In this document: piece by piece, positions 16,505 to 25,564 of the stretch
How the letters are laid out: each line of letters starts with the position of its first letter
How positions within the stretch are numbered: position 1 is the first letter of the stretch
Assembly: GCA_934122275.1 (NCBI GenBank)
Contig: CAKOWI010000002.1
Location: forward strand, 1 to 64,000
Direction: 5' to 3'
From: an uncultured Bacilli bacterium
GTDB taxonomy: Bacteria > Bacillota_I > Bacilli_A > RF39 > UBA660
DNA: 64,000 bases
Notes under the pieces: generated by a model
Seen by the model: the letters and a program-made list of their open reading frames with translations, nothing else
Database searches by the model: none
What the model was told of the DNA's origin: nothing
Position numbers and translations under genes: made by a program

Positions 16505-16534
16505 TTGTCATAAAGTCTTTTTTTATTATATAAT
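16505..16534 (+). promoter_or_regulatory. Promoter of frr
   Basis: TTGTCA (16505-16510), 18-bp spacer, TATAAT (16529-16534), 27 bp upstream of the frr start. Confidence 0.65.
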
Positions 16535-16560
16535 GTATGTATACATGAAAGAGGGATATA

Positions 16561-17106
16561 ATGATAGACGAGATTTTATTAGAAACAGAAGAAAAAATGG
16601 AAAAAGCAATAGAAGTAATGGAAAATAGATTTTTAAATGTTCGTGCAGGACGTGCTAATCCAAGAATTTTAGATAAGATAATGCCTGAATATTATGGAGT
16701 TGCAACTCCTTTAATTCAGTTAGCTAATGTGTCAGTTCCAGAAGCAAGAAAGCTAGTTATTAAACCATTTGATAGAAATAGTATAGGTGAGATAGAAAAA
16801 GCTATTTTTGAAGCTAATATTGGTCTTACTCCAAATAATAATGGTGAAACTATTACTCTTATAATTCCTGAACTTACTGAGGAAAGAAGAAAAGAATACG
16901 TTAAAGAAGCTAAAGAGATTTCTGAAGAAGCTAAAATTGCTCTTAGAAACGTAAGACAAGAAGCTAATAATGATATAAAGAAGTTAGAAGTTCCAGAAGA
17001 TGATCAAAAAAGAGCATCTGATAGAGTGCAAGATTTAATTAATAAATATAATAAAATTGCAGAAGAAAAATTAAAAACTAAAGAAAATGAATTAATGAGT
17101 GTATAG
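16561..17106 (+). CDS. frr: Ribosome recycling factor
   Basis: A 181-residue protein that, with EF-G, splits post-termination ribosomes. The family signature is clear: FLNVRAGRANPRILDKI near the start, YYGVATPLIQLANVSVPEARKL, IKPFDRN, GLTPNNNGETI and the C-terminal KKLEVPEDDQKRASDRVQDL. Length is normal (E. coli 185). It has its own promoter here, since pyrH and the usual link to tsf are missing. Confidence 0.97.
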   Translation: MIDEILLETEEKMEKAIEVMENRFLNVRAGRANPRILDKIMPEYYGVATPLIQLANVSVPEARKLVIKPFDRNSIGEIEKAIFEANIGLTPNNNGETITLIIPELTEERRKEYVKEAKEISEEAKIALRNVRQEANNDIKKLEVPEDDQKRASDRVQDLINKYNKIAEEKLKTKENELMSV

Positions 17107-17132
17107 AGCTATCGCATATAAAAAGAGGTTTT

Positions 17133-17891
17133 ATGAAAAATGAATCAGAAAATACTGAACATGTTGAATTTGAGGATTTTTGCAACGTTTGTGGAAAAAA
17201 ACGGAAATTTCAGATAGACGTAAATGATTATAAGAAAGAAGTTGTAGGGTACCCGTATTGTTTATCTTGCAAAACTATTATGCCAGATATGTTAGAAAAA
17301 CATATTAAAGAAATTAATGATACTCTAGATATATTTCATCCTGCATCAGATATAATAGTTAATAAAAAGGAACATATGGTTGAAAAAAATAAACCAATAA
17401 TTTATTTTGATGAAGATTTTCCTTATTTTTCTTTTTTAATTCATGAATTAATAATACCAGTTTTATTTATTTTTGCCTTTTTTCTATTAACTAGAACTGA
17501 TATGACGGAAAACATAATTCCTATAGCTTTAATATGTGGACCTGTAAGTTTAATATCTGTTATTGGTGTAATAGTTACATATATTTCTGTAAGAAAATTC
17601 AATAGTTGGATAACGTATATGAAAAATTATGGTAAAAAATTTGATGGAAAAGTAATAAGAACTATACAACGTAAAATAGACTTTAATTCAGAGTCTTATA
17701 TTGAATATTATTTTGAAATAGAGTATCATGATGAAAATAATATTCGAAAAACGTTTGTAACAAAAAGGTTACAAAAGCCACCATTAATAAATAATATAAG
17801 ATGTAGTGTGTATAAAATAGATAAATTACCTAGTAAATATAAAAACAAAAAGAAATATTCAAAGGAGTTAGCTTATGATTTTTATTGGTAA
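17133..17891 (+). CDS. Zinc-ribbon membrane protein with DUF3592-like tail
   Basis: A 252-residue protein. Residues ~15-45 hold two CxxC pairs (CNVCGK and CLSC) that would bind zinc. Residues ~98-155 hold two hydrophobic spans (FLIHELIIPVLFIFAFFLL and IIPIALICGPVSLISVIGV). The C-terminal ~90 residues have a beta-rich FDGKVIRTIQRKIDF ... YYFEIEYHDENN pattern like DUF3592 proteins. I cannot assign a function. It starts 26 bases after frr and may be read through from it. Confidence 0.55.
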   Translation: MKNESENTEHVEFEDFCNVCGKKRKFQIDVNDYKKEVVGYPYCLSCKTIMPDMLEKHIKEINDTLDIFHPASDIIVNKKEHMVEKNKPIIYFDEDFPYFSFLIHELIIPVLFIFAFFLLTRTDMTENIIPIALICGPVSLISVIGVIVTYISVRKFNSWITYMKNYGKKFDGKVIRTIQRKIDFNSESYIEYYFEIEYHDENNIRKTFVTKRLQKPPLINNIRCSVYKIDKLPSKYKNKKKYSKELAYDFYW

Positions 17892-17994
17892 TGTCTAAAA
17901 AATAAATAATTATTTGTAGCTGTTATTAAATGATATCGGATAAATATTATGTTTTATTGCTAGTTAGTTAATTTACGATAATAGTATTATGTTA

Positions 17995-18022
17995 TTGTTT
18001 TTTCTTTATAAAATGTTATAAT
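17995..18022 (+). promoter_or_regulatory. Promoter for the Ig-like membrane protein gene
   Basis: TTGTTT (17995-18000), 16-bp spacer, TATAAT (18017-18022), 23 bp before the start at 18045. Confidence 0.5.
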
Positions 18023-18044
18023 CATATTAGACTAGGTGATGAAT

Positions 18045-18698
18045 ATGAAGAAAAGCAGAGAAAATATTTTTATTTTAAGTTTTATTTTAGTCATAGTTGC
18101 GGTAGCAAGTTATATGATATATCAAGTTGGTGTAACAAATAAACTTGGTGCAAGTGTGTTAAGAGTAGACAGTGATGGTAGTTCTAAGTTATATGATAAT
18201 CTTCCAAAGATTAATTCTGTTATTAATTCAAGTGGACAAAAGTATGTTAATAATGATGTTGTACTAACCATTAATGCCTCTAGTGATTATAATATAGTAA
18301 AAATTATGTATTCTAGTGATTTAAAACACTGGAATGAAATTAATAGTGGACTTAATGACAAAGAAGTTACTACTAAATTAATTTTTGATAAGGATATTAA
18401 TAAAACTATATATATAAAAGCTGTTAACGAAAAGGGTTATGAAAGTTATTCATATAAGACAGATGTTAAAATAGATAAAACAAAACCAACTATAAATATT
18501 AGTAAAGATAAATATTCTGCTCAAATATCTGTAAAGGATAATGTAGGTCTTTCGTTTATACAGTATTCTAATGATAATATGAATTGGGAAAATGAAGAGA
18601 TAAGTGGTAAAACTGTTACTATAAATAAATCGGATTTAAAATATAAATATATAAGAGCAGTAGACTTAGTTGGCAATATCAGTGATGTTATAAGTTAA
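18045..18698 (+). CDS. Membrane-anchored protein with bacterial Ig-like repeats
   Basis: A 217-residue protein with an N-terminal membrane anchor (residues ~9-28) and an external region of two Ig-like beta modules. Each shows KIMYSSDLKHWNEI or FIQYSNDNMNW, then IYIKAVNEKGYES or KYIRAVDLVGNISD, a pattern common in surface proteins. The TKPTINISKDKYSA stretch links the modules. The start was set at ATG 18045, six bases after AGGTGA. No catalytic domain is seen; a role in cell-surface interaction is only inferred. Confidence 0.6.
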   Translation: MKKSRENIFILSFILVIVAVASYMIYQVGVTNKLGASVLRVDSDGSSKLYDNLPKINSVINSSGQKYVNNDVVLTINASSDYNIVKIMYSSDLKHWNEINSGLNDKEVTTKLIFDKDINKTIYIKAVNEKGYESYSYKTDVKIDKTKPTINISKDKYSAQISVKDNVGLSFIQYSNDNMNWENEEISGKTVTINKSDLKYKYIRAVDLVGNISDVIS

Positions 18699-18726
18699 TT
18701 TTTGTTTGCTTTTTTGAAAAATGTGA

Positions 18727-18972
18727 TATAATAAGCTTAGTTTTAAAGGCAATGAAAAAGAGTAGTAGTAAGAAAAGCACTTTAAAGAGAACTGCTTATA
18801 TGGTGTAAGAGCAGGAAAGATTAGTATCTTATGAATTCGCTTTGGAGCTGGATAACCATAAAGTTATCACGTATATCTTACGTTACAAGAAATTAAGTGC
18901 ATAGTAAATCTATGAAACAAGGTGGTACCACGGATAAGTTTATTCGCCCTTGTCTCATGGATTTTTTTATAT
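18727..18972 (+). promoter_or_regulatory. Phenylalanine T-box leader of pheST
   Basis: Begins with -10 TATAAT (18727-18732) and ends in a terminator with seven Ts near 18970. The T-box sequence AAGGTGGTACCACGG (18919-18933) is near perfect. Upstream, the specifier region shows GAATTCGC, with TTC as the likely Phe codon, in a long stem I. ATGAAACAAGG before the T-box can pair with CCTTGTCTCAT of the terminator. Uncharged tRNA-Phe would stabilise the antiterminator and switch on pheST. Confidence 0.9.
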
Positions 18973-18990
18973 TTAAGGAGGAAGAAAAAA

Positions 18991-20037
18991 ATGAAGGATA
19001 AAGTAAATGCTATAAAAAAAGAATATGAAGAAAAAATTTCTGGTATTACTTCGATTAAAACATTAAATGATGTAAGGGTAGAATACTTAGGAAAACAAGG
19101 TAAGATAACCGAACTTTCTAAAATGATGAAAGATGTTCCAAATGACCAAAAAAAGGAATTTGGAATGCTTGTTAATGAAGTAAGAAACTTTGTTACTGAA
19201 AGCTTAGATGAAATAAAAGAAAAGTTAGAAAAAGATGCTTTAAACAAAAAATTGGAAAGTGAAAAAATAGATATTACACTTCCTGGAACTAAAGTTCCTA
19301 GTGGAACAGCTAATATTTTGGAAAGAATAATAGAAGAAGTAGAAGACTTACTTATGAGTATGGGATATGATGTTGTAGATGGTCCTGAAATAGAAGAAGA
19401 TCACTATAACTTTGAACTTTTAAACATTCCTAAAAATCATCCAGCACGTGATGCTCAAGATACTTTTTACGTTGAAGATGATAAACTGCTTTTAAGAAGC
19501 CAAACATCTCCTGTACAAGCGCGCGTTATGCTTGCTAACAAGGGTGAAAAACCAATTAGAATGATATGTCCTGGTAAAACATACAGAAGAGATGATGATG
19601 ATGCAACTCATTCACATCAATTTATGCAAATAGAAGGACTTTTAATAGATGAAAAGGTAAGTCTATCAGACCTTAAAGGAACATTTGATGTTATTGCTAA
19701 GAAACTATTTGGAGAGGATTGTAAAACCCGCTTTAGACCTAGTTATTATCCGTTTACAGAGCCTTCTGTTGAGACTGATATTTCTTGCTTTAATTGTCAT
19801 GGAAAAGGTTGCCCAATATGCAAAAACACAGGTTGGATAACCGTAGCTGGAGCAGGTATGGTAAATCCTAAAGTGTTAGAAGATTGCGGATATGATCCTA
19901 AAAAATGGCAAGGATTTGCATTCGGATTTGGAGCAGAGCGTCTTGCAATGTTAAAATACGGAATAAATGATATTAGAGCATTTTACAACACTGATTTAAG
20001 AGAACTTAAAAATTTTGATAGAAGGGCTGGTGAATAA
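18991..20037 (+). CDS. pheS: Phenylalanyl-tRNA synthetase alpha subunit
   Basis: A 348-residue class II synthetase subunit holding the active site. An N-terminal coiled coil precedes motif 2 (IRMICPGKTYRRDDDDATHSH) and motif 3 (GFGAERLAMLKYGI). Between them are two CxxC-type pairs, CFNCHGKGC and CKNTGW, forming the zinc-ribbon-like insert seen in several Bacillota PheS proteins. The start was set at ATG 18991 after AAGGAGGAAG. The frame is open upstream, but that region is the T-box terminator. It is separated from pheT by two bases. Confidence 0.97.
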   Translation: MKDKVNAIKKEYEEKISGITSIKTLNDVRVEYLGKQGKITELSKMMKDVPNDQKKEFGMLVNEVRNFVTESLDEIKEKLEKDALNKKLESEKIDITLPGTKVPSGTANILERIIEEVEDLLMSMGYDVVDGPEIEEDHYNFELLNIPKNHPARDAQDTFYVEDDKLLLRSQTSPVQARVMLANKGEKPIRMICPGKTYRRDDDDATHSHQFMQIEGLLIDEKVSLSDLKGTFDVIAKKLFGEDCKTRFRPSYYPFTEPSVETDISCFNCHGKGCPICKNTGWITVAGAGMVNPKVLEDCGYDPKKWQGFAFGFGAERLAMLKYGINDIRAFYNTDLRELKNFDRRAGE

Positions 20038-20039
20038 AT

Positions 20040-22412
20040 ATGATAAGTATGAACTGGGTTTCGGATTACGTTGATATAAAAAATGAAGATTTAAAAGAGT
20101 TAGCTGTTAAAATAACTAAATCCGGCGTAAACGTTGAAAAAGTTATTACAAATAAAATTGATAACTTAGTGATAGGACAAATAAAAAAGGTAGATAAACA
20201 TCCTGATAGTGATCACTTAAATGTATGCATGGTAGATACAGGAGATAGCGTAGTACAAATAGTATGTGGTGCAAGTAACGTAAAAGAAGGATTAAAGGTA
20301 ATAGTTGCACTTCCAGGTGCGGTTTTACCAGGTAATTTTGAAATAAAAAAAGGAAAAATAAGAGGCGTAGAATCAAACGGCATGATATGTGCATTATTTG
20401 AGTTAGGCCTAGAAGAAAAAACAGAAGAAACTTATGCTAAGGGAATTACTGAATTAGGTAGTGATGCTAAAGTTGGAACAGATCCACTAGCATACTTAGG
20501 GTTAGATGATACGGTATATGAACTTGATATTCATAAGCACCGTAATAATGACTGTTTCTACCACATTGGTTTTGCTTATATTGTTGCATCAGTTTTAAAT
20601 AAAAAGGTAACACTTCCATCTATAGAATTACACGAAATAAAAGAAGATGTTAATGATTATTTTAAGCTAGATGTAAAAACAGATGCTTGTCCTTATTACA
20701 CTGCTAAAATGGTAAGAGGCGTAAAAATAGGTGAGTCACCAGATTTCATTAAGAAAAGACTAATTTCTGCAGGAATGAGACCTATAAATAACGTTGTTGA
20801 TATATCTAATTACGTAATGCTTGAATACGGACAACCACTTCACTTTTTCGATAAAGATAAATTAGGTGACAAAATACTTGTTAGAATGGCTTATGATAAC
20901 GAGCCTATAAAGACACTTGATGGAAAAGAAAGGGTTTTGACTTCTAACGATATTGTTATAACAGATGGAGTAAAACCAGTTGCAATCGCAGGTGTTATGG
21001 GAGCAGAAAATACTGATGTTGATGATAACACTAAAAACATTTTAATAGAAAGTGCAATATTTGATGCTTATAAAATAAGAAATACTTCAGGTAAACTAAA
21101 CTTAAGAAGTGAAGCTTCGATAAGATATGGTAAAGGTTTAAACTATGAATATACACTTGACGCCATAAATAGAGCTTGCTCATTGCTTGAAAAATATGCT
21201 TCTGGTGAAGTATTAAGCGGAATAGTTATGCATGATAAAGTAGATAAAACACCTAAAATAGTAGAGTTTGAAAGTGATGAAATAAACGATATCTTAGGAA
21301 TAAAAGTTTCTGATAACGATATGGAAAAAGAACTTGATAGATTAGGTTTTACATATGAATATAAAGATGGAAAGTTTAAATGCACTATTCCTCCAAGAAG
21401 ACTAGATGTTGATCCAAGAGTAAATGATATTGCAGAAGAAATAGGTAAATTATACGGATATCATAACTTAGTTTCAACACTACCTAATTGTGAAACAAGA
21501 CAAGGAAAATATGTCGGTGATGTGTTAATTAGAAAAACTATTTCTAAAAGACTTAGAGCACTTGGTCTTAATGAAGTTAAAACATACACTTTAACATCGG
21601 AAGAAATGGCAAAAAAATTCAAATATGAAGATAAGGAAAACAAATATTTACCAAACCCTATGAGTAGTGATAAGTCCGTTATTAGAACAAGTATTCTTCC
21701 ATCACTTATGGATACTTATACTTATAATAAAAAGCGCCACGTAGATGACATTAACATTTATGAAATCGCTAAAACTTATGATGCAAACTATGAAGAAGAT
21801 ACGAAAATCGCAATGCTAATGAGTGGTTGTTATGTACAAAATAGTTGGAATAACAATAACGTAAAAGTTGATTTCTACTTAGTAAAGGGTATTATAGAAA
21901 ACCTTTTAGATTTTCTAGGCTTTAAAAATAGATATAGCTATGAAGTATTAGAGAATGATGACTTCCATCCAGGTATGAGTGCTAAAGTCTTAATAGATAA
22001 AGAAGTAGTTGGCGTATTTGGAAGAGTTCATCCAATGACAAATAAAGATGAAATATATGTATGTGAACTTTCTATGACTAAATTAATGAAACCAGTTAAA
22101 CCACTTAAATTTAAGGAAGCTCCTAAATATCCAGAGGTTGTAAAAGACGTAGCATTTATTGTTAATAAGGATATTACTTGTGAAATGATAGAAAAAGTCA
22201 TTAAAAAAGCTGGTGGAAGACTACTTAAAAACATAAAGGTATTTGATGTTTATACTGGTGATAAAGTAGGAGAAGACGAAAAACAAATAGCATATTCATT
22301 AACATTTAATGAAGAAGATAGAACTTTAACTGAAGAAGAAGTAATGCAAAAATTTAATGAAATAATAAAAAAAGTTACTGAAACAGTTCCAGCAACTTTA
22401 AGAGATAACTAA
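20040..22412 (+). CDS. pheT: Phenylalanyl-tRNA synthetase beta subunit
   Basis: A 790-residue subunit of the alpha2-beta2 enzyme. It carries the tRNA-binding (EMAP/OB) domain at residues ~40-150 (KVDKHPDSDHLNVCMVDTG, CGASNVKEGLKV), B3/B4 editing and B5 domains (NVVDISNYVMLEYGQPLHFFD, NLRSEASIRYGKGL), and the C-terminal ferredoxin-like anticodon-binding domain (FKEAPKYPEVVKDVAFIV). Length is typical. The stop codon overlaps the 3' end of convergent sspI, and its terminator lies within sspI. Confidence 0.97.
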   Translation: MISMNWVSDYVDIKNEDLKELAVKITKSGVNVEKVITNKIDNLVIGQIKKVDKHPDSDHLNVCMVDTGDSVVQIVCGASNVKEGLKVIVALPGAVLPGNFEIKKGKIRGVESNGMICALFELGLEEKTEETYAKGITELGSDAKVGTDPLAYLGLDDTVYELDIHKHRNNDCFYHIGFAYIVASVLNKKVTLPSIELHEIKEDVNDYFKLDVKTDACPYYTAKMVRGVKIGESPDFIKKRLISAGMRPINNVVDISNYVMLEYGQPLHFFDKDKLGDKILVRMAYDNEPIKTLDGKERVLTSNDIVITDGVKPVAIAGVMGAENTDVDDNTKNILIESAIFDAYKIRNTSGKLNLRSEASIRYGKGLNYEYTLDAINRACSLLEKYASGEVLSGIVMHDKVDKTPKIVEFESDEINDILGIKVSDNDMEKELDRLGFTYEYKDGKFKCTIPPRRLDVDPRVNDIAEEIGKLYGYHNLVSTLPNCETRQGKYVGDVLIRKTISKRLRALGLNEVKTYTLTSEEMAKKFKYEDKENKYLPNPMSSDKSVIRTSILPSLMDTYTYNKKRHVDDINIYEIAKTYDANYEEDTKIAMLMSGCYVQNSWNNNNVKVDFYLVKGIIENLLDFLGFKNRYSYEVLENDDFHPGMSAKVLIDKEVVGVFGRVHPMTNKDEIYVCELSMTKLMKPVKPLKFKEAPKYPEVVKDVAFIVNKDITCEMIEKVIKKAGGRLLKNIKVFDVYTGDKVGEDEKQIAYSLTFNEEDRTLTEEEVMQKFNEIIKKVTETVPATLRDN

Positions 22413-22618
22413 TTTAACTGAGCTTTTAGAATTTCTAAAAGTTCTTTTTTTAATTCATTAGATGAATTTTTCCATATAAGCTCCATAAATACCCCAAGAC
22501 CAGGTAATGCTTCTTCTAAACCTTCTTCAATTGTGTTATCTATAGACTCTTCTATTTCCTTTTGTTTACTTCCTTTAAAATTTTCAATTATATAATTTCT
22601 AATATTTATGTTTTCCAT
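22409..22618 (-). CDS. sspI: Small acid-soluble spore protein, SspI family
   Basis: A 69-residue protein that matches SspI: N-terminal NIRNYIIENFKG, central ESIDNTIEEGLEEALPGLGVFMELIW (in Bacillus, a DAI..GEEK-LPGLGVLFEVIW pattern), and a short helical tail. SspI is a minor forespore-specific protein that coats spore contents. In B. subtilis sspI also lies next to pheST, so gene order supports the call. The start was set at 22618, with AAAGGAT just upstream. A SigG-like promoter can be drawn upstream. Its last codons carry the pheT terminator on the other strand. Confidence 0.85.
   Translation of the reverse strand: MENINIRNYIIENFKGSKQKEIEESIDNTIEEGLEEALPGLGVFMELIWKNSSNELKKELLEILKAQLN
22420..22451 (+). 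terminator. pheT terminator located inside the sspI coding region
   Basis: GAGCTTTTAGA (22420-22430) pairs with TCTAAAAGTTC (22434-22444), eleven base pairs with one G-U, followed by seven Ts. On the other strand the same bases encode the last residues of SspI. Confidence 0.8.
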
Positions 22619-22637
22619 ATTGTTTATCCTTTCATTA

Positions 22638-22668
22638 TATTTTTGTACAGTATTTGACAAAATATTCA
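22638..22668 (-). promoter_or_regulatory. Possible SigG-type promoter of sspI
   Basis: On the minus strand TGAATA (22668-22663) matches the SigG -35. After 17 bases, CAAAAATA (22645-22638) is an imperfect match to the -10 CATACTA. The distance to the start (20 bases) is reasonable. Forespore expression of sspI is known in Bacillus. The -10 match is weak. Confidence 0.3.
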
Positions 22669-22729
22669 AAAATACTTGTAAAAATTAAATAATATTTATA
22701 TAATTAAATAAAATAAAGGAGGATATGAA

Positions 22730-23587
22730 ATGAATTATTATGATTATGGAAGTACATATGATACTATAGCAACTTCTAGTAATGTTACTGCCGCTGCCGC
22801 AGCAATGTCAGTTGGAATGCTTATATTTTCAGGACTAGTTGCTTTATATAGTATTATAGTAATGTGGAAAATATACACAAAAGCAGGAGAAAAAGGATGG
22901 AAGTCAATAGTACCAATATATAATAGTTATATATTATGTAAAATAGCAGGAAAAGAAGGATGGTTCTTTTTACTATTATGTATACCATTTGTAAATATAT
23001 ATGCAATATTTGCAATATTTATAGGGCTAGCACACAAATTTGGTAAATCTACGGGTTTTGGAGTAGGATGTGTATTTTTAAATATTATTTTTCTTTCAAT
23101 ACTTGCATTTAGTAAAGATTGTGTTTATGAAGATGGATATGCTAGTTCTTATGTTTCTAATAATGATGCAAATTATAGTCAAGGAATGCAAACTTCAAAT
23201 GGACAACAGTTTAATAATGTAAATACTATGCAAAATATGAATTCATTTGATCAAGGAGTTCAAATGCAGACACCAGTAGAACAACAATTTAATGGTATGG
23301 CTCCATCACAAAATATGAATTCATTTGATCAAGGTGTTCAAATGCAATCACCGGTAGAACAACCATTTAATGGTGCAGCTCCATCACAAAATGTAAATCC
23401 ATTTGATCAAGGAGCTCAAATGCCGTCACCAGTAGAACAACAATTTAATGGTGCAGCTCCATCGCAAAATGTAAATTCATTCGGTCAAGGTATACAAGCT
23501 GGGACATCAGGTCAAAATACATTTGATAATATGAATAATATGCAAGACTTAAGTTCATTTGATCAAAACAATAATTTAAATCAATAG
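22730..23587 (+). CDS. DUF5684-type membrane protein with Gln/Asn-rich repeat tail
   Basis: A 285-residue protein. Residues ~20-130 hold four hydrophobic spans with the motif KIYTKAGEKGWKSIVPIYNSY and GKEGWFFLLL, typical of DUF5684 proteins. From ~140 on, it is a low-complexity tail with four copies of a ~26-residue unit (SQNMNSFDQGVQM then PVEQQFNG), rich in Gln, Asn, Phe and Pro. Function unknown; the tail is likely disordered and cytoplasmic. Start after AAAGGAGG. It is monocistronic, with an AGAGC/GCTCT terminator at its end. Confidence 0.7.
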   Translation: MNYYDYGSTYDTIATSSNVTAAAAAMSVGMLIFSGLVALYSIIVMWKIYTKAGEKGWKSIVPIYNSYILCKIAGKEGWFFLLLCIPFVNIYAIFAIFIGLAHKFGKSTGFGVGCVFLNIIFLSILAFSKDCVYEDGYASSYVSNNDANYSQGMQTSNGQQFNNVNTMQNMNSFDQGVQMQTPVEQQFNGMAPSQNMNSFDQGVQMQSPVEQPFNGAAPSQNVNPFDQGAQMPSPVEQQFNGAAPSQNVNSFGQGIQAGTSGQNTFDNMNNMQDLSSFDQNNNLNQ

Positions 23588-23610
23588 AAGAGCAATTAGG
23601 CTCTTCTTTG
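23587..23610 (+). terminator. Terminator after the DUF5684-type gene
   Basis: AAGAGC / GCTCTTCTTT with an AATTAG loop (about 23588-23608), immediately after the stop. Confidence 0.65.
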
Positions 23611-23674
23611 TTCTTTTACTGTTTACATAAAAAATGTCGTATTATATAATTATTGTGTTAAGTAGGGTGATAAT

Positions 23675-24586
23675 ATGAAAAAGAATTTAATTAGAATAAT
23701 AGTAGGAATTGCAATAGTAATTTATACTATTTTTGGAACTAATTTTATTGGTGAACTTGAAAAAAATGTTGCATCAGCAAAATTAGCAGTTAAGGAACTA
23801 AATGATGAAGAAGAGATAGAAAGTAAAAATGAACAGCTTAAGGTTTACTTTTTGGACGTTGGACAGGCTGATAGTACATACATAAATTTAGGTGATTATA
23901 ATATGCTTATTGATGCTGGAAACAATGAGGATGGACCAAAATTAGTAACTTATTTAAAGAGTTTAGGCGTAGAAGAATTTAACTATGTAGTTGCAACTCA
24001 TGCGCATGAAGATCATATAGGCGGAATGGATGATATAATAAATAATTTTAAGATAGATGAATTTTATATGCCAGATGCTATAACTACTACAAAAACATTT
24101 GAAGATGTACTTGATGCTTTACATAATAAAAATATGAAATATAGTACTCCAACTATTGGCTCAAAGTTTGAAATGGGTGATGCTTCATTTAAAGTTTTAT
24201 ATACTGATAATAATCAAAATAGTTTAAATGATACATCAATTGTTTTAAAACTAACTTACGGAGAAACTTCATTTTTATTTATGGGAGATGCTTCATCTAA
24301 GGTTGAAAAAAAACTCTTAACAGAAGATATAAAAAGTGATGTTTTAAAGCTTGGACACCATGGCTCATCATATAGTACGTCAAATGAATTTTTAAATAAG
24401 GTAAATCCTAGCTATGCTATTATTTCAGTTGGAAAAAATAATATATACAATCATCCTACTAAATTAACTTTAGATAAATTAAAAAACATAACTGTATATA
24501 GAACTGATAATGATGGTACGATAATAGCAACTTCTAATGAAAAAGATATCTCATTTCAAAAGGAAAAAACTGATACTAATGGATAG
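23675..24586 (+). CDS. ComEC/Rec2-like metallo-beta-lactamase-fold hydrolase, membrane-anchored
   Basis: A 303-residue protein. One N-terminal hydrophobic segment (residues ~5-25) acts as an anchor or signal. The rest is a metallo-beta-lactamase fold: VYFLDVGQADSTYI, MLIDAGNNEDG, the metal motif THAHEDHIGGMDD, FLFMGDAS, and LKLGHHGSSYSTS. This is the same type as the C-terminal domain of ComEC, found alone in many Bacillota as an extracellular hydrolase, perhaps a nuclease. It is paired with a DUF3006 gene, a very common arrangement for this family. Substrate unknown. Confidence 0.85.
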   Translation: MKKNLIRIIVGIAIVIYTIFGTNFIGELEKNVASAKLAVKELNDEEEIESKNEQLKVYFLDVGQADSTYINLGDYNMLIDAGNNEDGPKLVTYLKSLGVEEFNYVVATHAHEDHIGGMDDIINNFKIDEFYMPDAITTTKTFEDVLDALHNKNMKYSTPTIGSKFEMGDASFKVLYTDNNQNSLNDTSIVLKLTYGETSFLFMGDASSKVEKKLLTEDIKSDVLKLGHHGSSYSTSNEFLNKVNPSYAIISVGKNNIYNHPTKLTLDKLKNITVYRTDNDGTIIATSNEKDISFQKEKTDTNG

Positions 24587-24594
24587 GTGAAAAT

Positions 24595-24813
24595 ATGAAA
24601 TTTGCGGTTGATAGAATAGAAGATGACATTGTAGTTTTAGAAAATTTAGATGATGAAAAAATTACATATTTAAACAAAAAAGAATTAAAATTTGAAGTGT
24701 CAGAAGGAGATATATTGATATTAAACGGAAATACTTACGTTAAAAGTGGTACAGAAAAAGAAAAAAGATTACTTGAAATAAAAAGAAAAATGGATATGTT
24801 AAGAAAGGAATGA
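24595..24813 (+). CDS. DUF3006 family small protein
   Basis: A 72-residue protein of the DUF3006 family: FAVDRIEDDIVVLENLDDEKI, then GDILILNGNTYV and a charged helical tail (KEKRLLEIKRKMDML). DUF3006 genes usually follow ComEC-like hydrolases, as here, nine bases after it. They are small beta-barrel-like proteins of unknown function. Confidence 0.75.
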   Translation: MKFAVDRIEDDIVVLENLDDEKITYLNKKELKFEVSEGDILILNGNTYVKSGTEKEKRLLEIKRKMDMLRKE

Positions 24814-24817
24814 TAAA

Positions 24818-25513
24818 ATGAAACTGGTTTTAATTGGTGGCGGAGATATTGGAAGAAATAATACAAAATATGAAACTGCAAAAATTGACAATTATGTAGT
24901 TAAATTATCTAGTAAAGTAAAACCTAACTTTTTATTTATTGGTCTTGCTAGTTCATTTTCTGATTCTTATTATAAGTACATAAAAGATATATATGGTAAT
25001 TTAGGATGTGAAACTGGTAAGATTTCTAATAAAACGTTAAAAAATATTGATGTTGTAAAAAGAAAGATTGATGAAGCTGATATTATATATATTGGGGCAG
25101 GTGATACTTTAAAGTTACTAAATCTATTAAAGGAATATAAGATGGATGATATGATAAGAAGTGCTTGTAATAGAGGATGTGTAGTAACAGGAATTTCTGC
25201 GGGAGCTATTGCACTATGTAAAAGTGGTATTTCAGATTATGAAATAATGAATAATATTTCTAACAATTACGTTTTAATTAATGGACTTGGTATTATTGAT
25301 ATTATGTTTGTTCCTCATTATAATACTGATGATAAAAAGGCACTTGATGTTAAAAACATATTAAATGGTACAAAAAAGGTGGCATATTGTCTTGAAAATT
25401 GTACAGCATTGTCAGTTGTAGACGATAAAATTAACACCATTAAATGTAGTGATAAAGCTAAAGCATATAAGGTATATTATGAAAATAAAGACTATATTAT
25501 TGATGAAATATAG
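24818..25513 (+). CDS. Peptidase E (S51 family) / cyanophycinase-like serine peptidase
   Basis: A 231-residue cytoplasmic protein of the S51 fold. It has VLIGGGDIG at the start, the IYIGAGDTLKLL strand, and the nucleophile elbow GISAGAIALC with Ser as catalytic residue, followed by LGIIDIMFVPHYNTDD supplying the His. Peptidase E cleaves Asp-X dipeptides. Start four bases after the DUF3006 gene, so it is in the same operon. Peptidase versus related glutamine-amidotransferase-like function cannot be settled by eye. Confidence 0.75.
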   Translation: MKLVLIGGGDIGRNNTKYETAKIDNYVVKLSSKVKPNFLFIGLASSFSDSYYKYIKDIYGNLGCETGKISNKTLKNIDVVKRKIDEADIIYIGAGDTLKLLNLLKEYKMDDMIRSACNRGCVVTGISAGAIALCKSGISDYEIMNNISNNYVLINGLGIIDIMFVPHYNTDDKKALDVKNILNGTKKVAYCLENCTALSVVDDKINTIKCSDKAKAYKVYYENKDYIIDEI

Positions 25514-25564
25514 TTGTTTTATGGCGATTTATAAGATATAATTGTAATAGAGGAGAGTATGTTT

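Noticed and set aside
23675..24586. ComEC as a DNA-uptake channel
   Set aside because: Only the hydrolase domain is present; there is no multi-span competence domain, so no claim of natural transformation is made.
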